Positions 1 through 5,477 of a stretch of 5,808 bases of DNA are shown here, piece after piece. Origin of the DNA: an uncultured Candidatus Saccharibacteria bacterium (GTDB lineage: Bacteria > Patescibacteriota > Saccharimonadia > Saccharimonadales > Saccharimonadaceae). The position numbers were made by a program, and so were the translations under genes. Under the pieces are notes generated by a model that was given only the letters and a program-made list of their open reading frames with translations, did no database searches and was not told where the DNA came from. The DNA lies in contig CALGUM010000128.1 of assembly GCA_937902295.1 (NCBI GenBank), positions 1-5,808 of the forward strand, read 5' to 3'. Every line of letters begins with the position of its first letter. The first letter of the stretch is position 1.

Positions 1-49
1 ATACGAGATCACTGTGTGACTGGAGTTCAGACGTGTGCTCTTCCGATCT
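1..49. other. Illumina TruSeq adapter/index contamination
   Basis: These bases match the Illumina index-adapter strand: ATACGAGAT (the end of the P7 flow-cell sequence), then a six-base index CACTGT at 10-15 (reverse complement of ACAGTG, TruSeq index 5), then the read-2 primer sequence running from GTGACTGGAG through CTCTTCCGATCT at 16-49. Genomic sequence begins at base 50. The block is a sequencing artefact left on the contig end and should be trimmed. The minus-strand reading frame of the neighbouring membrane protein runs on through it without a stop and would append a spurious tail starting RSEEHTSELQS, a known translation of this adapter. Confidence 0.98.
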
Positions 50-367
50 ATCTAGGACGAGTCCAGATACTTCACTCACGTAGGAATTGTCGAACAGAAA
101 TACTAGCACAATATGCAGGAGTGCAATTACACCGGTCAGTATGACTAACGTATCTGTCATGACCTCTCGCAGCAATCCCCTGCGCCATAGGTAGATGACC
201 AGCGCGACTAGTACGACCCCTATGAGCATCTCTTTCCAAGCTTTTGTCGCCACACTAATTGTTGGGATTTGCCATTCTAGTAGCACCATCAGAGGGGTGT
301 GGAAAGCTAGGCCCACCATCACTGTCACAAGTAGCCCAAGTATGAGTCGTTCCAAGTACCTCTGCAT
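50..367 (-). CDS. O-antigen ligase/polymerase-like membrane protein, N-terminal fragment (cut by contig end)
   Basis: This is an open minus-strand frame of 106 codons that continues into the adapter without a stop, so only the N-terminus of a longer polytopic protein is present (full-length members have about 10-12 helices). Visible features are three hydrophobic helices at about residues 8-30, 48-61 and 74-92, and between the first two a short loop with the motif KAWKE (42-46). Such a KxWKE loop is common near the N-terminus of Wzy/WaaL O-antigen ligase-type proteins of Saccharibacteria and other bacteria. Family members polymerise lipid-linked glycans or transfer them to acceptors at the outer face of the membrane. 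An in-frame ATG also exists at 376, but it lies inside the TATAAT -10 box (375-380), so ATG 367, seven bases downstream, is preferred as a leaderless start. The gene is divergent from the sugar transferase gene, which fits a surface-glycan locus. The catalytic regions are not in the window, so the family call is moderate. Confidence 0.7.
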
Positions 368-374
368 ATCTCCC

Positions 375-380
375 ATTATA
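375..380 (-). promoter_or_regulatory. -10 box of the ligase-like gene
   Basis: On the minus strand there is a perfect TATAAT followed by seven bases and then ATG at 367. Transcription would begin at or within a base or two of that ATG, giving a leaderless mRNA. No convincing -35 box is present 15-18 bases upstream. The box overlaps the alternative ATG at 376, which is the main argument against that start. Confidence 0.55.
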
Positions 381-388
381 CGTAAAAG

Positions 389-397
389 TGCTACAAT
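389..397 (+). promoter_or_regulatory. Extended -10 promoter of the sugar transferase operon
   Basis: TGCTACAAT reads as an extended -10 (TG, one base, TACAAT at 392-397), nine bases before the ATG at 407. No good -35 is seen, as is common for extended -10 promoters. The position predicts a transcript starting at or very near the ATG; no Shine-Dalgarno sequence lies upstream. Together with the minus-strand TATAAT at 375-380 it forms a compact divergent promoter pair. Confidence 0.55.
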
Positions 398-406
398 ATC
401 AGTACA

Positions 407-1843
407 ATGCTTGGACGAAATTCCCACTACTATAACCTGTTTCTGTTACTCGTCGATATTTTTGTCTTAATTTTGGCACTTACAATCGCCTACGTCCTGC
501 GCGTACAGTGGGATAATCGTCCGCTTGTCTCGCCTGTACCCGCCTATGACTACTTCCTGTCGCTCATTAGTATTGTGCCGTTTTGGATTATTACGTTCGC
601 CCTACTTGGTCTGTACTCACCCTCTGTATTTAACCGACGCCTCACCGAGTGGAGTCGCATCGCTGCAGGCTCTGTCATTGGTATCTTGCTTATCTTGGGA
701 TGGGAGTTTGTGACCGGAGAAGTCGTATTGCCTGCTCGACTTGTGGCACTGTATGCACTTATCATATCCTTCACACTGGTGGTGATTGAGCGTGAATTAC
801 TACGCTGGGCTCGCACGACGCTGTTTCGCTATGGCATCGGGACGAGCCGGGTACTACTAATCGGTACCAGCCCCGCTTTGACAGATCTCGCCGTCAACCT
901 AGCCGATACGCGTCGTAGCGGTTACGAAGTGGTAGCAATCGCAGGGCCCAAAAAACTTGTGCCCCCACGCCTGACCCTGTCCCATTATCCTCACGTAGAA
1001 TCAGCCCTCAAGTTTATCGATTCCGACCGCATCACTACCATCATCCAAACTGACATGTACGAAAACGAAGAACGCAACCAAGCTATCCTGTCCGCGGCGC
1101 AAACCCGTCATATTAGCTATAGCTTCATCCCTGGCCAGCCTGAATTTTATACCGGCAAAAACACCGTCGATGTATTCTTGGGTTATCCGATTATCAGTAT
1201 CAGTCAAACACCTCTGATGGGGTGGGGGGCAATTGCCAAATCAATCTTCGATACAATCCTGTCTTTTGTCCTCGTAGTGGTGCTTTCGCCAGTGTATCTA
1301 ATTATTATCGTGCTCCAAAAAATCCTCAACCCAGGGCCAGTGTTTTATATTAGTAAACGCCTCAGTCAATTCTCAAAACCTGTCGACTTGATTAAATTCC
1401 GTAGCATGGGTGCCCAATATGGCAAAAAAGATGCCGCTATTGAGTTTCGCGACATGGGCCGCGAAGACCTCGCGATCGAATACGAAAAAACTCGTAAAGT
1501 CGAAAACGACCCCCGCATCACTAAATTTGGTAATTTTTTGCGCAAGACTTCTCTCGACGAACTACCCCAGCTCTTCAATATTTTGCGAGGCGACCTCAGC
1601 CTAGTAGGACCACGTCCGATTCTGCCACAAGAGGCCAAGTTCTCTCGTAGTCGCACTGCCCTGCTTCATAGCGTTAAATCAGGTGTCACAGGACTCTGGC
1701 AGGTGTCAGGTCGCAGTAATTTAAGTTTCGAAGAGCGTATCGAACTCGAGATTTTTTATGCGCAAAACTGGTCGTTTTGGCTCGATATCAAGATCCTCTT
1801 CAAGACTGTCGGCGTCGTGCTATTTCGCCGAGGAGCTAAGTAA
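407..1843 (+). CDS. Initiating sugar-phosphate transferase (polyprenyl glycosylphosphotransferase, WbaP/WcaJ type)
   Basis: This 478-residue protein belongs to the polyisoprenyl-phosphate hexose-1-phosphate transferases. These membrane enzymes start glycan synthesis by moving a sugar phosphate from a nucleotide sugar to undecaprenyl phosphate. The N-terminal half has about four hydrophobic helices (roughly 10-31, 49-70, 85-101, 107-128). A CoA-binding_3-like nucleotide-fold region follows (about 147-265, with RVLLIGTSP at 148). The catalytic bacterial sugar transferase domain starts with a re-entrant hydrophobic helix (about 277-306), then GPVFY (310), KFRSM (330-334), NDPRIT (367-372), the Asp-Glu catalytic pair in SLDELPQL (D384, E385), the signature LVGPRP (399-404) and GLWQVSGRS (429-437). 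Length is normal for the large WbaP-type form. About 30 charged residues lie between KFRSM and NDPRIT, and the usual ERVG-type motif reads SKRLSQ here. The sugar specificity cannot be read from sequence. It is translationally adjacent to the next glycosyltransferase. Confidence 0.93.
   Translation: MLGRNSHYYNLFLLLVDIFVLILALTIAYVLRVQWDNRPLVSPVPAYDYFLSLISIVPFWIITFALLGLYSPSVFNRRLTEWSRIAAGSVIGILLILGWEFVTGEVVLPARLVALYALIISFTLVVIERELLRWARTTLFRYGIGTSRVLLIGTSPALTDLAVNLADTRRSGYEVVAIAGPKKLVPPRLTLSHYPHVESALKFIDSDRITTIIQTDMYENEERNQAILSAAQTRHISYSFIPGQPEFYTGKNTVDVFLGYPIISISQTPLMGWGAIAKSIFDTILSFVLVVVLSPVYLIIIVLQKILNPGPVFYISKRLSQFSKPVDLIKFRSMGAQYGKKDAAIEFRDMGREDLAIEYEKTRKVENDPRITKFGNFLRKTSLDELPQLFNILRGDLSLVGPRPILPQEAKFSRSRTALLHSVKSGVTGLWQVSGRSNLSFEERIELEIFYAQNWSFWLDIKILFKTVGVVLFRRGAK
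1831..1835 (+). promoter_or_regulatory. Shine-Dalgarno site of the GT4 gene inside the upstream CDS
   Basis: AGGAG sits in the last codons of the sugar transferase gene, eight bases before ATG 1844. The upstream TAA (1841-1843) directly abuts this ATG. The arrangement indicates translational coupling in a two-gene operon. It contrasts with the first gene, which has no such site and appears leaderless. Confidence 0.7.
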
Positions 1844-2986
1844 ATGAACCCTCGCCCGACTCCCAAGATTGCTATTGTGTGCGACTTTTTAACGGTCATG
1901 GGTGGTGCCGAGAACGTAGTGTTAGCGTTGCACGAAGCGTTTCCCGCCGCGCCGGTCTACACCGCACTCTACAATACCGACAAGATGCCGCAATTTCATG
2001 CTGTCGACGTCCGCACCTCTGGACTTCAAAAAATCCCGCGGAAACTGCGCAGCTACTACAAGCTTTTTCCGACACTCGCATCGAAAGCTATGGCCAAGCT
2101 CGATCTTTCTGAATTCGATATTATTATCACCAGTTCCTACCTGCACGCCAACCACATTACAAAATCACGACCAGATCAGCTTATCATTAGCTACTGCCAC
2201 ACCCCTGCTCGCTACTACTGGAGTCACTACGACCTCTACCGTCAGGACCCAGGCTATGGAAAACTTAATGCGTTAATTCGTCCGCTCATGCCTATCATGA
2301 TTCCTAAGCAACGTCGACTTGACTATGAGGCTGCTCAGAAAGTAGATCTTTTCATCGCAAATTCCACCGAGACACAGGCGCGTATACAGAAATACTATGA
2401 CAAACCAAGTGTTGTCCTGCATCCGCCAGTCGACATCAAACGCTTTTCACCGGCTCGCACGCGAAGCGACCATTACGTTACACTAGGACGACAATTGCCA
2501 AACAAGCGGTTTGATCTTGCGATTGAGGCGTGCTCAATGCTCGGCGTCCCACTCAAAGTGTTCGGCAATGGACCGCTCCATGACAAGCTTGTCGCAAAAG
2601 CCGGGCCGACAATCGAATTCTACACCGACAGATTTGGTGACGCCTCGGATAGCGAAGTAGAAAAGGCACTCAATACAGCTAAAGGTTTTGTATTTCCTTC
2701 GGACGAAGATTTCGGTATCGTCGCTGTCGAGGCACTCGCTGCGGGCGCTCCCGTCATTGGCTATTCAGCGGCTGGCACGCGAGACATCGTTCAGGACGGG
2801 GTAAGCGGCGTGATGTTCGACACTCAGACTACCGAAGAAGTTGCCCGCGCCATTCAAAAAGCCGACAAGATGACGTTTCTGCCTGGCACCCTAGCGCGAA
2901 AAGCCAAGCGGTTCGAGCGACAGATGTTTATCGACAAGATCAAGCGTATTGTCGCACAAGAGCACGACAAACGACTGAGTCAGTAA
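1844..2986 (+). CDS. Glycosyltransferase, GT4 family (GT-B fold)
   Basis: This 380-residue soluble or peripheral enzyme would add a sugar from a nucleotide donor to the lipid-linked glycan begun by the upstream transferase. The N-terminal acceptor domain shows the GT4 glycine loop (DFLTVMGGAENVV, 14-26) and the CHTPARYYW segment (118-126) common in this family. The C-terminal donor domain carries GRQLPNKRFD (215-224), whose R216 and K221 correspond to donor-phosphate contacts. It also has FGNGP (240-244) and the E-x7-E signature in EDFGIVAVEALAAG (E288, E296), followed by GAPVIG (301-306). There is no signal peptide or membrane helix, and length is typical. The start is fixed by the AGGAG eight bases upstream and by direct contact with the previous stop. 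The gene ends ten bases before the convergent LOG gene, leaving no room for an intergenic terminator. Donor and linkage are not predictable from these motifs. Confidence 0.93.
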   Translation: MNPRPTPKIAIVCDFLTVMGGAENVVLALHEAFPAAPVYTALYNTDKMPQFHAVDVRTSGLQKIPRKLRSYYKLFPTLASKAMAKLDLSEFDIIITSSYLHANHITKSRPDQLIISYCHTPARYYWSHYDLYRQDPGYGKLNALIRPLMPIMIPKQRRLDYEAAQKVDLFIANSTETQARIQKYYDKPSVVLHPPVDIKRFSPARTRSDHYVTLGRQLPNKRFDLAIEACSMLGVPLKVFGNGPLHDKLVAKAGPTIEFYTDRFGDASDSEVEKALNTAKGFVFPSDEDFGIVAVEALAAGAPVIGYSAAGTRDIVQDGVSGVMFDTQTTEEVARAIQKADKMTFLPGTLARKAKRFERQMFIDKIKRIVAQEHDKRLSQ

Positions 2987-2996
2987 TTATTTCTTC

Positions 2997-3710
2997 CTAT
3001 AGGGTGTGTTGATAGCCGTTATCGCGATACTCGTCGATAATACGGATAATCTCATCGGTGTCATCGGTGATGTGATAAATTTGCTCATCACCCTGACTAA
3101 TAGTCTTATCGCCGTCTAACATGTGTGTACGGATAAACCCATCTAATTCACCCCAGAATTCTTTGCCAACCAAGATAATTGGCGCTGCAGGAATCTTGCG
3201 TGTTTGTATCAACGTAGTGATCTCAAACAACTCATCCATCGTGCCAAATCCACCAGGGAAGTATACGTAGCCGGTTGCGCCATAAGCAAGTATTACTTTG
3301 CGGGTAAAAAAGTACTTAAACGGCATAGAGTCAGTAGTGTACGTAGTGAGTACTTGTTCGTGTGGAAGCTTGATGTTAAATCCAAGCGTTTCGCCACCTG
3401 CCTCGAACGCACCACGGTTACCGGCTTCCATAATTCCGCCACCACCGCCAGTCACTGTTACATAGCCAGCTCGTGACAATGCCGCACTGAGTTCCCGAGC
3501 CTTTTTGTAGTGTGTATTATCTTCATTAAAGCGTGCCGAGCCAAATATTGAGACGGTATTTTTGTATTTATCAGCTAGCTCAAACCCTTGGCTAAGCTCT
3601 CTATCGACACGAGTGAGTCGATCGATGGTTTCACGGCGAACAGACTCTTCCGTGATATGTTCTTTTGGTATGTCGGATGGTGGTTGTGTTTGTATGTTTA
3701 TGTGTGTCAT
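2997..3710 (-). CDS. LOG-family protein (TIGR00730; cytokinin riboside 5'-monophosphate phosphoribohydrolase-like)
   Basis: This 237-residue cytosolic Rossmann-fold protein belongs to the lysine decarboxylase-like/LOG family. Members hydrolyse N6-modified or unmodified nucleoside 5'-monophosphates to base plus ribose 5-phosphate. The core begins at SIFGSAR (54-60). The nucleotide loop GGGGGIMEAGNRGAFEAGG follows at 88-106, then FTRK (135-138), with R137 and K138 in the position of the conserved catalytic pair. The hallmark PGGFGTMDELFEI is at 152-164, including E160. A 50-residue charged N-terminal extension precedes the core; it is longer than in minimal LOG proteins but seen in some bacterial homologues. 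The promoter puts the 5' end at the ATG, supporting this start. In bacteria the real substrate is often unknown, so cytokinin activation should not be assumed; nucleotide salvage or housecleaning is an alternative. It lies downstream of the nucleotidyltransferase on the same strand but has its own promoter. Confidence 0.9.
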   Translation of the reverse strand: MTHINIQTQPPSDIPKEHITEESVRRETIDRLTRVDRELSQGFELADKYKNTVSIFGSARFNEDNTHYKKARELSAALSRAGYVTVTGGGGGIMEAGNRGAFEAGGETLGFNIKLPHEQVLTTYTTDSMPFKYFFTRKVILAYGATGYVYFPGGFGTMDELFEITTLIQTRKIPAAPIILVGKEFWGELDGFIRTHMLDGDKTISQGDEQIYHITDDTDEIIRIIDEYRDNGYQHTL

Positions 3711-3726
3711 ATTGTTATATACAATA
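3710..3726. repeat. Inverted repeat over the LOG -10 region and start
   Basis: TATTGT (3710-3715) and ACAATA (3721-3726) form 6-bp inverted arms around the centre TATAT. One arm coincides with the proposed -10 hexamer of the LOG gene and the other touches its start codon, so the symmetry could be an operator. The region is very AT-rich, and chance symmetry is a real alternative. Confidence 0.3.
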
Positions 3727-3749
3727 ACATATAAACATAAGTATTACAA
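3721..3749 (-). promoter_or_regulatory. Promoter of the LOG gene
   Basis: On the minus strand, TTGTAA (3744-3749; four of six matches to TTGACA) and TATTGT (3721-3726) are separated by 17 bases. The -10 is extended by TGT at 3727-3729. Ten bases separate the -10 from ATG 3710, which places the transcript start at or within a few bases of the start codon. No Shine-Dalgarno site is present, so the mRNA looks leaderless. Confidence 0.5.
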
Positions 3750-3754
3750 TACTT
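3739..3754. repeat. 7-2-7 inverted repeat over the LOG -35 box
   Basis: AAGTATT (3739-3745) and AATACTT (3748-3754) are perfect inverted arms around a two-base centre, covering the proposed -35 of the LOG promoter. A further AGTATT at 3759-3764 can also pair with the AATACT arm, so three half-sites lie within 26 bases. The two-base centre suits a dimeric repressor site better than an RNA hairpin. Low base complexity weakens the case. Confidence 0.35.
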
Positions 3755-3770
3755 TCACAGTATTTTTATG

Positions 3771-4208
3771 CTATTTTGCGTGTCCAAGTGCTTGGTTGAT
3801 GCGTGTCGAGGAGTCTTTTTTATTGTCACCCCCCACGCCAAACACCATCTGAATGTCATATTTCTCGCAAACCTCTGCCTCTGGAACTACGCGCGCCGAG
3901 TCGCGGTCTCCGCCGTTGGCAAATACGAGTTCATCATCGGGATACTGCGATGCCAGAAAGGCTAGTGTTTCTATGACTGTCATATCTTTGTCGAGCGCTA
4001 TCACGACTTCGTCTACCATTCGCAGCGCACGTAGTAATCGTGCACGGCTTGTTTCTTGCAGGATTACTTTTCCTTTTTTCTCGACTTGCTGCTGATCGTT
4101 ATTCACGACCACAATCAACCGATCGCCGAGTTTCGTAGCCGCTTCGATCATATCGAGATGCCCACCATGGAGGGGGTTAAAAAAGCCACTGACAATTACT
4201 ACTTTCAT
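3771..4208 (-). CDS. Cytidylyltransferase-like HIGH-motif nucleotidyltransferase
   Basis: This 145-residue cytosolic enzyme belongs to the nucleotidyltransferase superfamily that includes glycerol-3-phosphate cytidylyltransferase (TagD), the heptose-phosphate adenylyltransferase domain of RfaE/HldE, and phosphopantetheine adenylyltransferase. Visible signatures are GFFNPLHGGH (8-17), whose H14 and H17 form the HxGH nucleotide-binding site, and SSTRI (133-137), which matches the C-terminal ISSSRI-type motif. Length fits a single-domain member (about 130-160 residues). These enzymes join a phosphorylated small molecule to CMP or AMP; the substrate cannot be told from sequence. Activation of a sugar or polyol phosphate for the surface glycan is plausible given the locus. 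The start is set by a strong AGGAGG just upstream, unlike most of its neighbours. Confidence 0.85.
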   Translation of the reverse strand: MKVVIVSGFFNPLHGGHLDMIEAATKLGDRLIVVVNNDQQQVEKKGKVILQETSRARLLRALRMVDEVVIALDKDMTVIETLAFLASQYPDDELVFANGGDRDSARVVPEAEVCEKYDIQMVFGVGGDNKKDSSTRINQALGHAK

Positions 4209-4211
4209 ACA

Positions 4212-4217
4212 CCTCCT
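4212..4217 (-). promoter_or_regulatory. Strong Shine-Dalgarno site of the nucleotidyltransferase gene
   Basis: AGGAGG is followed by TGT and then ATG 4208. The longer match AGGAGGTG is near-perfect to the 16S anti-SD core although the spacing is tight. It shows that this gene uses canonical initiation in a window where other transcription-unit-leading genes look leaderless. Confidence 0.75.
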
Positions 4218-4226
4218 TTTAAATCT

Positions 4227-4235
4227 ACTGTAACA
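4227..4235 (-). promoter_or_regulatory. Extended -10 promoter of the nucleotidyltransferase gene
   Basis: TGTTACAGT (TG, one base, TACAGT) lies upstream of the SD site and predicts a start near 4220, leaving a short 5' leader of about a dozen bases that just includes AGGAGG. A weak -35-like TTGATC at 4248-4253 is only 15 bases away. The pilin gene ends at 4263 with no visible terminator, so read-through from it is also possible. Confidence 0.4.
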
Positions 4236-4262
4236 TTTCTATTGAGCGATCAAGCATCGATC

Positions 4263-5390
4263 TTAGAATACTCGCACAGGACGGGTAAACATCATTGCAT
4301 CAACACAACCAGTGCATTGTTTGTTTATGTTGGACATATACCCACCGTTGAAGATAAAGTTTCGGCCATAAGTGCTAAATGCTGTGGCCTGATTGCTACT
4401 ACTTTGAGTACTTGTCCAGTAGCGACCAGATATCCATCCTCCACCCTGCTTCAGACTTAGCTTATTTAAATCTGGCTGGTGACTAGTACCCAGGTAGAGA
4501 CTAGGATTGTTTGCGTTCCCATGCTGCGCGTTATTACTATTGTTGTAGTTAATCAGATGAATCATCTCGGTGCGATTTGGCAAATACCAGTCAGTGAAGC
4601 CACCGCCCCTGTAAGAAGCCGCCTTTCGAGCAGCGTGGGTTCCCGAACAGCCACTAATTATGTTCTGGGTGTTTTGCCGACCACCGCCTATATTGTTACT
4701 AAAAACTCCTGTTATGCTAGTACCCTGGCACCCCCATGGATATCTCGACTCTGAAAAATTGCTCGTATTCTGACCAGTCCTCCACCATCCACTACTATGT
4801 GTGGTGGGTCCTGCTGCCACCAAGTAGCAACCCCAAGACTGCGGTGTCGATGCCTTGTACACAATTGTACCGCCATTATTCGGAAGCACCTGCCCACGAT
4901 TATATTCATCACAGCTTGGTGGCGGTGGTGGTGGCGGTGGTGGCGGTGGCGGTGGTGGTGGCGTTATAGACGCCAAGAACTCGCTACACTCCCCCTCCTG
5001 TATACCGTCGGATGTCGAAGAGATATGATAGAAGTTGTCAATTTTCTCGTTTCCTGCCTGCAAGCAATACTCTAGTGCTCTGTTGTTTGCCAATGCATCG
5101 TCTCTGTTGGTGTAATAATCATGATAGTTATCACCGCTATTAGGTAAGTCTACGCCCGACATATCGCCACCATCGTGCGGATACTCATTGCCATTTCTCG
5201 CTGCATATATCTCGAGTAAATCTGCGCTGTCCGACAAGTCGGACTTGATAGTTGTTACTCTAGCTTGATTCTGATATCCGTTGTATCCCACTACGGTAAG
5301 TGTAGCAAGAATACCAATCACAGTTATCACCACCAGTATTTCAATAATCGTAAACCCGTTAGATGCCCTATGTGCGGTACGTATATTCAT
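4263..5390 (-). CDS. Type IV pilin-like protein with polyproline stalk and DUF1566/Lcl-like C-terminal domain
   Basis: This 375-residue secreted, membrane- or pilus-associated protein has three parts. First, a class III signal: a 12-residue leader ending SNG, the prepilin peptidase site G12/F13, then FTIIEILVVITVIG with the conserved Glu at mature position 5 and a hydrophobic helix to about residue 40, continuing as a GspG/PilA-like alpha1 helix. A small pilin head with C109 and C135 (a possible disulfide) extends to about 143. Second, 15 consecutive prolines (144-158). Third, a domain from about 174 to 375 resembling DUF1566/Lcl_C (PF07603): GTIVY, WGC, QNTQNI, DWYLPNRTEM (267-276), YWTST (324-328) and terminal RPVRVF, plus six cysteines (160, 188, 221, 248, 359, 362). 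In Legionella Lcl a related domain takes part in adhesion. Pilins are usually 120-180 residues, so this one is unusually long. ATG 5390 is chosen because the promoter lies between it and the alternative ATG at 5417. An adhesive role is inferred. Confidence 0.85.
   Translation of the reverse strand: MNIRTAHRASNGFTIIEILVVITVIGILATLTVVGYNGYQNQARVTTIKSDLSDSADLLEIYAARNGNEYPHDGGDMSGVDLPNSGDNYHDYYTNRDDALANNRALEYCLQAGNEKIDNFYHISSTSDGIQEGECSEFLASITPPPPPPPPPPPPPPPSCDEYNRGQVLPNNGGTIVYKASTPQSWGCYLVAAGPTTHSSGWWRTGQNTSNFSESRYPWGCQGTSITGVFSNNIGGGRQNTQNIISGCSGTHAARKAASYRGGGFTDWYLPNRTEMIHLINYNNSNNAQHGNANNPSLYLGTSHQPDLNKLSLKQGGGWISGRYWTSTQSSSNQATAFSTYGRNFIFNGGYMSNINKQCTGCVDAMMFTRPVRVF
4917..4961 (-). repeat. 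Trinucleotide tract encoding 15 prolines
   Basis: Fifteen CCA or CCG codons in a row (read on the plus strand as a run of TGG and CGG triplets) form a microsatellite-like tract linking the pilin domain to the C-terminal domain. A 15-proline run would form a stiff polyproline II rod of roughly 4-5 nm. The mix of CCA and CCG interrupts exact repetition, but slippage could still change stalk length in whole codons without breaking the frame. Such a run would normally also need elongation factor EF-P for efficient translation. Confidence 0.9.
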
Positions 5391-5399
5391 TGTGGCTCT

Positions 5400-5428
5400 A
5401 TAATAGCAATTTCTCAATGCATAAGCAA
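5400..5428 (-). promoter_or_regulatory. Promoter of the pilin-fusion gene
   Basis: TTGCTT (5423-5428) and TATTAT (5400-5405) are spaced by exactly 17 bases, and the -10 is extended by TGC at 5406-5408. It is the best-formed promoter in the window. Nine bases separate the -10 from ATG 5390, predicting a leaderless or nearly leaderless transcript. The upstream ATG at 5417 would lie before the transcription start. Confidence 0.7.
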
Positions 5429-5462
5429 TTTATTTATATGTAATCCACTCTTTGTGTACACC

Positions 5463-5471
5463 TGCTAAACT
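5463..5471 (+). promoter_or_regulatory. Extended -10 promoter of galE
   Basis: TGCTAAACT (TG, one base, TAAACT at 5466-5471) lies six bases before ATG 5478. There is no SD site and no clear -35. The spacing predicts transcription starting at the ATG. It is divergent from the pilin promoter, and the two share an 87-base intergenic region. Confidence 0.45.
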
Positions 5472-5477
5472 AAGTAT

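Noticed and set aside
195..470. Plus-strand frame of 91 codons
   Set aside because: It is antisense to the hydrophobic ligase-like frame and overlaps the start of the sugar transferase gene. Its translation is rich in Ser and Thr with no recognisable motif, and it spans two promoters.
3016..3045. Hairpin CCGTTATCG / CGATAATACGG (two-base bulge) 30 bases beyond the GT4 stop, as a terminator
   Set aside because: It lies inside the LOG coding region, has no following T-tract on the plus strand, and the pairing can be explained by codons of the LOG C-terminus.
3748..3766. Plus-strand hairpin AATACT-TTCAC-AGTATT followed by Ts, resembling a terminator
   Set aside because: The stem is six mostly A/T pairs and no plus-strand gene ends nearby; on the minus strand, where the genes are, there is no T-tract. 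It could at most stop antisense read-through.
4248..4262. Short symmetry (CGAT/ATCG) after the pilin stop, as a terminator
   Set aside because: Only four base pairs and no T-tract follow on the minus strand.
4056..4460. Plus-strand frame of 134 codons
   Set aside because: It is antisense to the nucleotidyltransferase start and the pilin C-terminus, both of which carry clear family motifs on the minus strand. It has no SD site or promoter of its own.
4917..4965. GGY-rich run considered as a CRISPR-like or non-coding repeat
   Set aside because: There are no spacers or longer repeat units; the run is fully explained as proline codons in frame within the pilin fusion.
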